Assembly (NCBI RefSeq): GCF_000237925.1
Contig: NC_031502.1
Span: 50,190,704 to 50,254,703 of the forward strand
Source of the DNA: Schistosoma mansoni
Taxonomy: Eukaryota; Platyhelminthes; Trematoda; Strigeidida; Schistosomatidae
Direction of reading: 5' to 3'
DNA: 64,000 nucleotides
The first letter of the stretch is position 1. The number at the start of each line of letters is the position of its first letter. The notes under the pieces were generated by a model, which worked only from the letters and a program-made list of their open reading frames with translations, was not told the origin of the DNA and did no database searches. Of the stretch, positions 35,301 to 47,700 are shown piece after piece. The translations under genes and the position numbers were made by a program.

Positions 35301-36959
35301 TGATTTAAACTATGAAAATTCTACAATCAGGATTTTTTTAGGAGATCAGAAAGATTTTTATAAAACCCATCCGTTGCTTTATCCGAACTGTAGTTGGTGG
35401 GAGCGTAGCAGATACAACGAAGAGGCGAAGGCGTGTATCCCTATCTTTTCGTGTTGGGAGACTTTTCAACTTAACATTTCAAGCTGGTAGACGTATTTAG
35501 GATATTTTACTGAGGGTGGTTGTGGTCATGCAATACTTTTCTGGTTTATATTCTGGAATATTCTTCACATTCATATCTTTTGTCTTGTAGGGAATCTGTT
35601 AGGATCAACCCATATCATTATTGCTGTGACCTTTTGGTGTTGCTATAACATTAATCATTACCATAAACTTTCCATACCTCGATATTATTGTGAACCTTGT
35701 GATTTTACAATGTTACGTAATTCGAACGTATTATATTCGGTCGCTCTCTATTGTACAATACCATATATACTGTGGTGTTTATGCATATAATCATCTTTTC
35801 TTGAAGCCTGAAATCTGTTTTAAAAGTCCTGTCCTCTCAAGTGCATGTGGTTGTCATCGTTGAAGTATTGTCGTGTATTCGTCATAGATCAGTTCCACAT
35901 ACGAAGCATCCCTTAGTCATTTGCATTTTTGACCCAATTCAACTATACAATTAGCAGACTGACAGAATCTTAATTTAAATCTAAATTAAATTAAGGACAT
36001 TCTGAACATAAAACACTGTGTTTCTGTGTCTAACATTTACAGTTTCCACTTATCTATCCAACTGGAACAGTACAGGACCAAGTATAAAATAATATTGGTT
36101 CCCTTTAATGAAAAAATGTTTTAAAATGGTAGCTTTGGTGAAATTACACAGTAATCATAGGTGATATCTATTGTTAGTGTCCATAAAAAGTCCGTCTAAC
36201 GTCAAAGCTTTATTTCACTGGGTTCTCCTGCCGGATTTTTAACTAAGCATAGGATCTATAATGTTGTTACAACTTTTCACTTGTCTGACATCATAGATAT
36301 TCTCTATGGGTTCAATAGATCCTCTCCTTGTAATTGGATTTTATATTGCGATATCGATTCTGAATCACTAAATTGTGTTGTATGTGTTTATTAGCCTGAA
36401 TATCGTATATATACCCTAAGTCAAGGATAGTATTATACCTGTCTACCGGAACCTACTGAAGTATTAATATCTGATCTTTTGGTCGTGGATATGGTTTGTC
36501 TCCAACTGTATATCAGTTGGATATTTACAGTAAGCCCTAAAGATGATTTGATTGTTTAAAGATTGAAACTTCATGTGGAACAGCAATATACTAATTTTAA
36601 AGAATAAATTGATTATTCAACTTTTCGACCCTAACAGATGAATTGAGATTTGTAGGTGAATCGGTCATTGCTGAAAATTATCATGCTTCTCTCGGTAGCA
36701 AGAAACTGATCCTGTTCGTGTCTGTTTCATATTTATTATTATTTGATATTCGTCATCAGTTTACGCTTATTGTTTTGTTGAATTATCATATCTCACCTCA
36801 AATACAAAGTCTTTAACTATATATATATTTCATTGTTCTTTCTAGGTGGCAGATGATACAGTCGACCAAACTGTTGATTCAGAACAGAGTTTAGGCTTAG
36901 ACTATGTTGAAGAAATACAACCACTACAAAACTCTGTCTCATTAACACGTACTGTTTAG
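29363..36959 (+). CDS. FOP/CEP43 (FGFR1 oncogene partner) centrosomal protein, complete
   Basis: Exons: 29363-29440, 29476-29581, 29623-29711, 29744-29879, 31299-31335, 31420-31458, 33735-34113 and 36846-36959. All junctions are GT..AG and all phases match, giving 325 aa. Residues 1-62 contain the FOP-type N-terminus (ALIRSLNEEGILPKLEAQLK then AAVYLALEK; compare human LRAAVFLALEE). Residues ~47-91 are the LisH region that mediates dimerisation (STEDGLIIASLLVDFMNMM). After residue 137 the chain is disordered and Ser-rich, with SSRIPVLQSRKTS, a DDDDDDIEEVL acidic stretch and a short acidic end, as in human FOP. FOP acts at centrioles and ciliary basal bodies with CEP350 and CEP19. The first three introns are 35, 41 and 32 bp, and the later ones 84-2732 bp. 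A candidate AATAAA lies at 37226. Orthology is a strong inference from the N-terminus and layout. Confidence 0.9.
29880..31298. other. FOP intron 4
   Basis: 1419 bp with GTAAGG donor and TTGCTTTCAG acceptor. No repeat of a known family is recognised. The open frame near 30128-30334 has no family match and is read as chance. Confidence 0.6.
31738..31795 (+). repeat. 3' tail of the SINE-like repeat (copy 4, severely truncated)
   Basis: Only the last ~55 bases of the family at 729-1128 are present (GTGTGGCGCATATATATCTG ... AAATAAATAAG), inside FOP intron 6 in the sense orientation. Confidence 0.85.
35070..35285. repeat. Inverted pair of hammerhead SINE fragments
   Basis: 35070-35195 is a minus-strand copy whose hammerhead reads CTGAAGA ... 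GAAGAAA ... CGGCCGTC (near 35079-35120). It carries part of a tRNA-like head. 35196-35285 is a plus-strand copy with TGCGCACTG, a damaged core (TCGA for the CTGANGA motif), GTCGAAA and CGTC^CAGTGC. The two head parts meet in the middle, so the pair forms an inverted repeat. Both lie in FOP intron 7. Neither core is fully consensus. Confidence 0.75.
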
Positions 36960-37867
36960 TGGCCATGAATTGTTATATTCTATAATGACGTGAAATTTTC
37001 TTAGGTTTCAGGTTGTTTTCCTTTGATTTCTGCATCGTATAACAATGATCCAATGTTTCTTTTCTAGTGTTTTGTACTATTTGTTCCCTGATTTGCGATT
37101 CGTTTACAGCTATCGTTTTAGTAATATTTCCATTCAATTAACAAATCATTATGATAACCTGAATTTTCATGTGTTAATGCTAAAAATATATCAGTGTATA
37201 AAACATCATATAAGTTTACTGCTTAAATAAAACATCTTTGATGGGAGGCTTTCTATTATGTTTCCATAGTTTACCAATGACAAGACATTTATTAAAAATC
37301 AAAACAGTATTTTAAGTTTCATCCGAAGTAACTTTTTTGATATTTGAGCATTCTGGGTTTTAAAATACTATTATAAAATAAAGGCACATTTCAGGTTTGG
37401 GTATCAAGGTGTGAGATAAAATGTCTTAGTAAAAATATAGGCTCTGTAGAAGAATTGTGATCAAAATTCATGAAATTTTTCATGAAGACATTATTCCATT
37501 GAACGGATTTTCTGTATGTTTCTCCAAAGGCGAAGCACTGTTCCACCACTGAAATGATTGTGAAAATAAAAAAAGGGTTTACCGTCAGTTAAATTTGGAC
37601 ACTTGGAGAGCCTGCTGTTAGTTCTGTTTTGCTTTTACTTGCTTATGTTGTATTGTTTACTGAAAAGTGTTTCAAATGCCGTTCGCCACAAGCACATCTC
37701 AAATCATTCCACGATCATATAACTTTTTCATTGGTATGTTGCTTTCATTTACTCAGTTACAGTGGTAATATAGTTTATTTATTATCCATCAAACTTTTTA
37801 GACTCTTCTCACTCACTCAATACTAGATTTTAATTTGATCCAATCGTTTTCTTTATACTCATGTACA

Positions 37868-38850
37868 GACAGATTTATTCATATACTTATGCCTGTTACC
37901 CTTCGTAGAGGACCATAGGCCACCCACTAGCATTCTCCATCAAACTCTCTCCTGAGTAATCCTTTCTAGTTGCTACTCATCCTTTTGATGTCTGTTTCCA
38001 ATTCACGACGCTGTGTATTCTTCCGCCTTCCTCTTTTCCGTCTCCCTTCATGACTTCAAGCTAGGGCTTGCCTCGTGGTGCAGTTTGATGATTTCCGTAA
38101 TGTATTTCCTATCCACTTACAACATCTTTTCCTAATTTCCTCTTCATTTGGAAGCTAGTTTGTTGTCTTCCACAGTAGGCAGTTTCTGAAGGTATGCATC
38201 CAACGGACATTGAGTATATTACGTGGACAATTGTTTGTACCTTTCTGATGATGGTTGTGGTAGTTCTCGAAGTTTCAGCCTCGTACATTAGAACTGTCTT
38301 GGCGTTTGTACTGAAGAATGTGACTTTGGTGTTGGTTGAAAGTTGTTTTGAGTTCCATATGTTCTTCAATTGTAGAAATGTTGCCCTTTGCCAATCGTTG
38401 CCTTCACGTCTGCATCGGATCATCCTTGTTCATCGAAGGTGCTGTCCAGGTACATGGAAGTTTCCACCTCTTCTGGAGTTTCTCCATCAAGTGTGATTGG
38501 GTTGGTGTTCTCTGTGTTGAATTTGAGGATCTTGGTTTTTCCGTTGTGTATGTTGAGGCCCACTGATGCAGAGGCTGTTGTTGCTGCTGCTATACTGTCT
38601 GTCTTGACTTACATTTGTTGGTGTGTATGGGATAGAAGCGTCAGGTGATCTGCGAAGTCCAAATTTTCTAGTTGCATGCGAACTGTCCATTGTATTCCAT
38701 GCTTCCCCTGAGACGTGGAGGTCTTCATAATCCAGTCAATCAACAGGAGAAAGAGAAAAGAGGAGAGTAGGTAGCCTTGTCTGACTCAGGTCCTTACTTG
38801 GAATGAGTCTGTCAGCTGTCCTCCATACACGAGTTTGCAGTGTAGTCATT
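37868..38850 (-). mobile_element. SR2-like (RTE clade) LINE, copy C, 5'-truncated
   Basis: On the minus strand, from about 38850 (GACTACACTGCAAACTCGTG) through the RT palm to the 3' end near 37868. The RT motif C region reads LDFADHLTLLSH where the family has FADD, so the catalytic site is lost. Several further frame changes occur. Compared with copy B it keeps ~430 bp of the RT palm/thumb that copy B lacks. Over the last ~540 bp it is about 99% identical to copy B in inverted orientation. It lies between the convergent 3' ends of the FOP gene and the SAM-domain gene. Confidence 0.88.
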
Positions 38851-39507
38851 CGTACGAATTCTGTATATTATAACGTTAAATATATTTTTTAACTACTTAT
38901 GTTGGTTTTGAAGTTCACCAGATTATTTTCAACCGTAATATTCAGTAGTAAGGATTTGATCTCTTGTCCTTTACTGTATGCTTGGAAGCATATTTTCTTG
39001 TTATTAAGATTCTTTTTTATTTGGTTAAAGAACAAATATCGTAGCAGAATAACGTGGATTCTCAACTTCTTCAGCCTGAAACTACAGTATTAATTGTTAA
39101 AACGATACAAGTGTACATGTTGTTTATCGGAAATGTCTTGGATAATTTGAGTTCACAAGGGATAGAATGAAGTGATATGGAGGAATTAACTTGGTTTAAA
39201 CGTTCGCCCCATATTAACCTCATTCTCTTGAGATCACTACGTAAGATTTGACATAGTTTTAATTATAGTTTCTAATATCTTGACTCTTACATATGAGCGT
39301 TACTCAACTAGTCTATATTATATAATCCGTCATCGATTTCGGGAATTTCGTTTCCGTACTCCTACAATATTCATATATTTAACCTATAAATAAGCTAACG
39401 CTTGGACAAACCTAATTCTTTCATATTGTTCCTTATTATTCTATCCACACATGTGAACTCAATTTATTCAAGACATTTCCGACATAAAATATGTACACTT
39501 GTTTTGT

Positions 39508-39575
39508 TGTCCAGTGCTTCCAGGTTTTCGATGGTGGTCTAGCTTCAATTGACTCATGATTTCAACTTTGTAATG
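39508..39575 (+). repeat. 3' fragment of a hammerhead SINE starting at the cleavage site
   Basis: Matches the other SINE copies from GTCCAGTGCTTCCAGG to the 3' end (TGACTCATGATTTCAACT). Homology begins within 0-3 bases of the predicted ribozyme cleavage position (GTC^CAGTGC). Confidence 0.8.
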
Positions 39576-40296
39576 ATTAACTCTATAGTTTTAGGCTGTA
39601 AGTAGTTGAGACGGATTCACGTTATTCTACTGAGTTATTTCTTCATTCAGGTTTATAAATGGAAAAAAATTGTACGAAGCTTTTTTTATTTGATGATAGG
39701 AACTAGTTAACAACACATCCAGATGAGTTACAAAAGTGGATAGTCATATTCCTCAATTGTAAAATATCATTGAAACAGGTCTATGATGGGATAGGCCTCA
39801 ATCCTGTATATAGAAGAAATTAGTGGCTCATTCTCAGTTTAATTGAAGCCCTCAATATTAGAAAATTTAAACTTTCTTCACATGTACAAATACCAATTGT
39901 TCTCATCCTGAATCTAGCCTGATAATCCTTAACCCATTTTAATACCTTTGGCGGTGTACCATCATCATCCTCTTATATTTTTACTTATCGGTGTGTACTT
40001 ATTTGACCATTCATCTGATCGACCATGTTAGTTTCCATATAAGTGTCTTTAGAAGTATATATATGGTCAGATTGCATGATATCACTTGCTCATATAAATC
40101 TTATGTTTTCTGCTCAACTTCGTTTTCTCATTACACATTCTGAATTATAAAAAGGACTAATTTTTATAAAGATTCTGTATTAAGAAGCCAATCTGCAGCT
40201 TAAAACTTCTCAACGATGATATAACAATTGTTTTAATTGTAATTCGAAAACTAACTACATCCAGTGTCATGCTTCATCATTCATGACCAAACCTAC

Positions 40297-41682
40297 CTTA
40301 AACTCATCTTCCACAAGTCTTCTTTCGTTATAGCATCTAAGAAGTCTTCTTCATCAACAATGTGATTTCGACGAAGCTGAAAAAGATTTATTAATTGTTT
40401 TACTTATGTCTCAATAAATGTTAGTGACTTCATTATTTATTGGAAGCACTTATTTGTTAGACTTACAGTGAAGTTATAGGATGCTTCTGCCTATACTTCA
40501 TCTGGAATTTGCAATTACCACTTCTTTTATTGACTGAAGATGCCAATCATCTTCGTCTTCAAAATTTTCGACGCCACTGTTTTACTATTAGAATCCATAC
40601 CTATTTAGCTGCTGGAAGTAAACTACGCCGATATTGGTGGTTAAGTATTTTTGATACTGGACATACTTCCAATTAGTGTTTTACGGAGGAAGGTCAAGTC
40701 GGAAGTTTTATTAAAGTTGTACGTTTGTGTTATGGAGAAGGTTTTTAGTGGTTTGATGAGGCGAAATCTTCAATTATCGAAATCAGTGAATAGGATACTA
40801 ATAGGTCGATGGATAGGATATGATATAATGTGGCTGGTTGATGGTCACTCATGAGACCGTATTATTTATTGACTTAGGTTCTCGAACGATTAGACTATCA
40901 CCAGTCAATCGAATAAATTTTCCAAGTAATAAAATGATGTGTTTGTATAAAAAAATATGATAAACTATTAAGTGGTTGGAAGAAGCTAGCTTGTGGGTCA
41001 CTTATTTTCCAGTCACTTAAGATTTGACTTTTTGGTCTGATCTTTGGACATCGTATCCTTTCGTAGTCTTGGGTTCTATTTACGGTTGTCAGTCTGTTAT
41101 CAGTGATGTGTTGATAAATAACAAGCTACTTTTTCATATATGTGACAAAAAATCGTCATTGACCAGTTCATCAAAATCATACAATTCATAAACAGACTCA
41201 ATAACTTCGCTTTATATTCATAAACTAGGTTTTTGTGTTTACAAAAATTTCATTTCATATGCCTACAACGCTCCGCAAATTCCTACATTTCCTGAAAAGG
41301 CTCTTACCAGATCCTTCATTTGTCATGTTCATCTACAAGAACTATTTCGATCGAGAACTTCTTAATGATTGATTCGAAATACCAGACATTTCTGTCATTT
41401 TTCAGATAAAGTTAAACTGGAATGCAGACGGCGTTGTAGCCAGTCATCCCATGGATGTTTGTTTATTTCTGTTGACGAATAAAACATTTCCATATTAAAA
41501 AGATTGGGGAATACTCATCAAAAGTCTGTGCTATCATAAAAGCATCAAATCCATATCTTCGAGGGAAAATGTGAATTGGACTAGGTTATGTATCAATACG
41601 TTACTAACTTTGGCACGGTCTTCATCGGGTATCCGGAGGTCTTTAAACCAATCGTCTAGTGTACTGAATCCAGTTTTCAAAG
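40297..41682 (-). CDS. SAM-domain protein, two exons (partial gene)
   Basis: Exon 41682-41609 (acceptor TATAATCCACAG, donor GTTAGT) reads LKTGFSTLDDWFKDLRIPDE then DRAK. Exon 40376-40297 (acceptor TCTTTTTCAG, donor GTAGGT) reads LRRNHIVDEEDFLDAITKED then LWKMSLR. Joined in frame they give the helical pattern of a sterile alpha motif (W at the start, a central acidic ID-like turn, then a LTKEDLWKMSL-like segment), a small protein-interaction domain. The exon after 40297 is uncertain; short candidates near 40200 and 40150 would end the protein quickly. Upstream exons were not found between 41683 and 44716. It may be a separate gene or an alternative 3' end of the gene at 44717-62554. Confidence 0.6.
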
Positions 41683-43623
41683 CTGTGGATTATATTTGAA
41701 AGTTGAAAATTGGTTTCATTATTAAGAAGAGTGAAATGTTTATTCAGTCAACTAAAGAATGGTTTAGTTCAGAAATAAAGGTCCTTATGAAATAGTGATT
41801 CGTCTCTTTACTAGTAAATCAATGCAACTGTGACCAAAATGTTATGCCGAAAAACATTTAATCTATCAAAACGCGTACATTTACAAACAGATGTTAGGTT
41901 CATTTGCATTTGTGCTATCAAGACGTTATTTAGGAACAACTTTCATTTGGTGTCTACACTTATTTGACGTCGGAAAGTAGATTTGTCCAATGCTTCAAAT
42001 ACTTAGTTTTCGGGCATATAATAAGCTTGAATAAAAACTTTGTTGTAATCATTTAGTGCAAGAATCTAACCACGGTTTGTACTAGAAATGTCCCTTTCAG
42101 CAGTTTTTGTACATACGCGCTACATATTTCTTATTCATGTCGCACTATATAGCGGTTTTAAATCATACTATTTGATCATTTTTGTGGGGATGGTTGAAAG
42201 TAGTCAGTTTCTGAAGTGACTCGAGTTTGATCTAGTTCGAATTTCAGAATAATCTTATGGAATTAAATCGATTACAGAAAGTGTATGTTTCATTCTTGAA
42301 TGAGAGTAGTCAGTTGCGTGGATCAAGACATTCGAAACTTGCGTATCTCAGTGAACAGATTTTCTGTCGTAAAATAAACTCATACTTCTAACTCTGCCAC
42401 TGAACACTCGTTTAATAGTTATGTATAACGATGCCTAACTACAATTTTGAGTTATTCAGCTTGTTTTGAAGCATCTTAAGGAATAATTTGATGATAGATT
42501 TGGTTGAGATTAGATAAATAATGATTAAAGGTGGGGTCTAGTTATTCATCGACTGTATTCAACAGAAACCATATGTGTTCAGTTGGTCAAAATACACTCC
42601 TCAATTTTTATGATTATTAAGTTTGTAAACACTGATATACTGTTAAGAAGTATTGATATCTTGATGTAAAATTTGTGTATCATAATAGTTCAAAACTTAC
42701 TGTAAACTTAGTCTACCAAGAAAATTTTCAATAAACTATATTTATTGAAGCTTGATGACATTTATAATATTTTTAGGTCATTTTTTAGGAGGTAGTGTTA
42801 AGCTAAAATCTTTATAAAAGCACAAATATAATAATAAATACTATTATTCGAAACTTGCATTTATGTCCGAGGATATTGTACATTGAACTAAAAATAAAAA
42901 AATAATGTGTGTGCATATTTATACGAAAAGTGTGCGAGTCAAAGTTATATGGGGTTGGTTTTATAGAAGCAAGAAATTGAAGTTAGTATTCAATAGTAAA
43001 ATTTACAGAAACTAATATTCATATACACTTCTAGTTGAATATTTTTTAGAAATTATTATTTTTTCTCATGGTTTCTGATCATTATATTCTATGAGCGTTC
43101 GACATCCCGTTGGTTATTTCCCCAGCACTAAAAGTCTGTTTTATACACCCGTATCATAACTGCTGCTAGTAATTTAAAGGTAGTATTAGGGTTTCGTTCA
43201 ATTTGGAACATATTAGTCGAATGGTTAGACAGTTGTTTTTATTTGGAGTCAAACCATATAATCATCGTTCAGTGAGAATTTTCCTAAAGAATGTTTGTAT
43301 TTATTGATACTACCAATTTGATTTTATGTTAAAGATCATACCAATTACTTCCTACTTGACTCTATTACTACATTTTACTGTGATTTTACGTGTAATATCA
43401 CGGATTTACTCATTTAAAGTCATACATGAGGTTTATCATTAAGTATTGTTTCACAAATGTAGTGTATTTCATACTGAAAATTATTTTGAGACACTTATAC
43501 ATTATGATACCAAAATCTGAATACAGAATAATTTACAAATAAGAAACAGTCTATTGGTGTAGATTATTTATCGATCGGTAGGTTGATGTATAGTGGTAAA
43601 TGTATAGATGCCAATGTTTTTGG

Positions 43624-43633
43624 TTATATATAT

Positions 43634-43680
<47 letters not shown>

Positions 43681-43681
43681 C
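43624..43681. repeat. Compound microsatellite (TA)n(GATA)n(GA)n
   Basis: A run of TA units passes into GATA units and then GA units without interruption, which suggests stepwise expansion by slippage. Confidence 0.92.
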
Positions 43682-43869
43682 AAAACGTCCTGATTATTTG
43701 TAAAAAAAATGTACAATAAGTACTCGAAAGTTTATAGTAGAGAATCTGCTCTTATGTATTTGTACACTGACAAAACATCTGATAATATTATACTTTAAAA
43801 ATAAAGGAAAATCTGTGAAATCAAAGTTTATTGATGTTTTACTTAAATCGCAATGAACTTCACTGGCCA

Positions 43870-44195
43870 TGGTCTGTAAATTTCCTCGTGAAAAGCTGTG
43901 ATCGGTGGAGTTCAGCCATGTCAGTTGTGACGGATGTGCCCATCGAAGACAATTGAAAATGGTCTCTCAATATCGCGGATTGATTGGAGTTTGATTTGTA
44001 CACCATTGTGTCCCGATTCAGTGATTTAAAGGTTAAGTATTCGCACTAGACCGAAGGTCCTGGGTTCAACTCCTGGATGCAGGGTCGTTGTTGTTTATTT
44101 CTGAGGAGTCCCATACTAGGACGAAGCGGTCATTCAGTGCTTCCAGGTTTCCGATGGTTCTCTAACTTATATCAATTTGAGATTTTAATGTTACT
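43870..44195 (+). repeat. Hammerhead SINE, long copy with tRNA-like head
   Basis: The tRNA-like head includes box B (GGGTTCAACTCC, near 44061-44072). The hammerhead remnant at 44101-44140 keeps CTGAGGA and stem II, but GAAA has become GAAG and the 5' arm of stem I no longer pairs, so it is probably inactive. The body ends AATTTGAGATTTTAAT. About 140 bases upstream of the head (from 43870) have GC content unlike the surroundings and may belong to a longer form of the element. Confidence 0.75.
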
Positions 44196-44716
44196 CAATA
44201 GTCTCGACAACCCCATGCTGACAACATGGTAATACCCTGAGTATTCAAAATAACTATCTGATGGTTCATCTAATGAGAGTAGACATTACTTTAAACATGT
44301 GACACAGGATTACGTTGATCTGATAAATTTGGTTATTATTAGTGACACATATCATGTACCGTTTATTTTCCGTTTATTTGTATAAAATGTTTGGCTTATT
44401 CAACAATCAAACATTCCAATTCTTTTGTCATCCTCTTTGGTAAATTTACCGTTTTTACTTTTGAAGAAGTACTGCAGTTTATGAATTATATCATTTTTAT
44501 TGTTTTGTTTTTCCTTATATTCCAGTTTCGGAACTTAAATAGATTCAGATTTATTTTCAGCACACCTTTCTTACTGTTTTTCATTATTTTTTAATATAAG
44601 TGTCACAAATATTAGTTAAGTTTATAGTTTAGTGTTACTGTTTACTTAGCTTAAGTTTAATAATTTGATAGTGTTATTTTTAAACAAATTCAGCAGAGAA
44701 TATAATAAAATCCGTC

Positions 44717-47700
44717 TCACTTGTCTACTAGACCATTAGCAGAATTCTCGTGATTTACCAATTCATCTAGTGTTTTGCTAGTCCTTGATTTAACATTACA
44801 CAAAGGAGCACTTGAATGAACACCAGCAATTTTCCGTGCGCACTGGATAATTTCCATTGGTTCTTCAGGAATTGCTTCGTTTGAAAAGGTTAATGATTTC
44901 TGTGATAATGATAAACTGTTTGTAACCTTCTTTGTTTCATCCACAATTGAATCATTCGGTGTATAATAGAGGCTAGGTGACATAGAGACCATGGTAAACG
45001 GTCGATTCGAAGGAGTCGACTGACGAATATATGTTGGGGAGTCAAGATCAGCTTCCATGGTGACTTGTTTAACTAGTCTACGATTGTGCTGTGCTGAGTA
45101 TGTTTGATGACGACGTAAATGAACTGTACTTATTGGGGCTAAATCTTAAGGAAAATAGATAATATTCATCAATTGTGGTAAAGATATTTATCACAGAAGT
45201 TCTTTTTACATGCAAAAAGCATACAAAATTTATATACCATTAAATGCCAAGAAAGTTTAACAAATTCTTCATTTTCTCCGTTTCACTTTAATCAATAAAA
45301 CGAATTTATTTCTGTATGTTATGCGTGTATAACCCCTATAAAGCTTCCTTAACCAGTGTTACTTGATGACAATCATAGGGTTGTTACAAGATTTTATCTG
45401 GCCAATATACTAAATTATATAATATCTCAGTATACATTATTTAGAACCGATAAATCGAATGCTTCGGATCTAGATTTTATGGAACTTTTGGGGAAGAAAT
45501 CCCACAATTTCGATGGTTATGGTTTTTTCTTTATGATATTAATGAATTTGTTCCATATGATAAATCACTAAATTAATCTGTAGTGGGTTTTAGTAAGTTA
45601 GATAAAGAATGAATTTATGAAAATCAGTTTACCCAGCATGGTCTTTCTAATCGTGTTTTGGGTATAAAATAATATTTTATTTAACTCTCCTCTCTATACA
45701 TTTGCATCGAGTCATATGTCCATATGTAATTTCTGAATAAAATATTTTGTTACGGTGACTAGGTAAGAACCTAACTGTGCTCAGTAACCAGGGTTGTTGT
45801 TTGAAATCTACTATTGAGTTATAGTTATCTATATGCAAAAGGATACATTTTTTACGTTACGGAGTTTTTAACGATCAAGTACAAGAGTATGTATATTTCT
45901 TATATTAAGTCACTTATGCTAGTGAACACATTCCAATATGATAGATAGAATCCAACCGTCAATCAGTATTATACGCGGTGGTCAATTGGGGTCTATCTGT
46001 AAAGTATTCTTTTTATAAAAATGCTTTGAAGAAAATTATGCTTGTTTTAGGATATTTAAGGATTTCGTAGTTTCAAAGTCGTTTCTATTGATAATTCACT
46101 TGTAGAAACGAAGGGAACTAGATAGTGTTGAACAGTCTTATATTTATACGAATCCGAGTCATAAGGAAAAGAGAACTCCATACTAATAACTTTTTTTTGA
46201 ATTCAAATAGTATAATTCACGGCATTGTACAGGTTATATCTTTCAGCTGATCAAAGAAATTTGTTTTAGTATAACATGCTTCAAACATACTTACTGCTAA
46301 TTTGGTTGGTTGCTGAAGTGATAGCATCTTTGATCAATTTTTCCCATGCTAATACTTCATGTGGACGACTCACTTGACGGAGTAAAGGTGCAGCAATAGC
46401 ACTTGGAAGTGCTGCTAAAGCTACTCGCAAATAATTGCAAACTAATGGTGTTCCCACTGGAAGACATGCATTGTTCTGTTCAGATATCTTTGAAGAATGT
46501 AGCAATTTTAAAAATCGTCCTCCCAAATCTTCACCAGTCACTGAATAGCGTTTCAAACTTGACAATACTGTGAATTTATTCGTATCACCCGATACACCGT
46601 TGACGGAGTCAGCCAATCCTTCATTTGTACATTTATTAGCTGGAATTTTAAGGTAGTTAACAAGTTGAGACCAACAAATTCCACCGTGTAAGCTATCAGT
46701 TATCATATCTAAAAGACACTAAAAATATGAAGACTGGTTAAACTATATATTGTTTTAAATCAGGGTAATATTCATGAACAGATTAATACAAAAGCCCATT
46801 TACATCTCGACTAAGATTATTTTATCTGTTCATTCTGGTACTTAAATAAATTGTTGAGAAATATCGCGACTGATCCTGAAACTAAAGTTACTGCACAACA
46901 GGAAAATATTGAAAAAGCCTTCAATAAACATGCGTATTTAATGTTTCAACCCATATCATTCGGTGTTACTTAGAAAAGTTAGGATTAAGGTAGCAACTAA
47001 ACTGCATATACTATTGGGTTAGCATGCAATTAGTTCACCAAAAAAGGCTATGTTTGACACTTTATTTGAAGATGTCTCAATTTTAATGACTAGCTGTCTA
47101 CAGTGAATTGAGTTCATTATTGGATCTATGTAACTCAATCTTCCAGTTAAATACTTCTACAATTTCTGTAACATGATTGCCATAGTATCGCTTTGTCTAA
47201 CCATTTAAATAACTAACCATGATTCACAATGTTCCCAATAAAATTGCATTATTATTGATAACTGTAGAACAAATAAATGAAGTATCAATGTCTATGATTA
47301 AATTCAGTAATGAGTTTGATTGTTGAACTTTGTTCAGATAAAGGGTTTAAGATAATCTTAGGAATAAGACGTTTAATATTTCGGTCACCTATAAAAGGTG
47401 GTACTAAAATCTGATTCTTGTATTTATCGAATTTGGCTAATGACCTACTTTCTGAAGGAACAAATCACTTGGCAATTTTGTTGATAAATCTTAATAGTGA
47501 AGTTAAAGACAACTACTTCTCTTGGTTATTCTATTTTCTGGCTATTCAATGATAATTCAACGAAAAAAGTTGCCATTTAAATGAGCAAATTTATCTAAAC
47601 ATTAATCGAAACTGTGAATTTTTATTTTTCACATATTATTTGTGAACAATAGTCTTTGTATGTGTATTTGTTTTTACAAATAATCATAGAACAGAAAATA

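Larger units (their letters stand above)
41683..44716. other. Non-coding stretch between minus-strand genes
   Basis: AT-rich. Contains a microsatellite (43624-43681) and a hammerhead SINE (43870-44195). A 12-base segment near 42698-42709 has good splice sites on both sides but cannot fit the SAM-domain reading phase. TTTATT at 44549-44554 is a possible poly(A) signal (AATAAA on the minus strand) for the gene ending at 44717. Confidence 0.45.

Noticed and set aside
42698-42709. A 12-base microexon of the SAM-domain gene
   Set aside because: Splice sites look good, but the phase required for the next exon would create a stop codon.
44391-44594. 67-aa hydrophobic plus-strand frame
   Set aside because: AT-rich sequence readily gives Phe/Ile-rich frames; no splice context or family resemblance.
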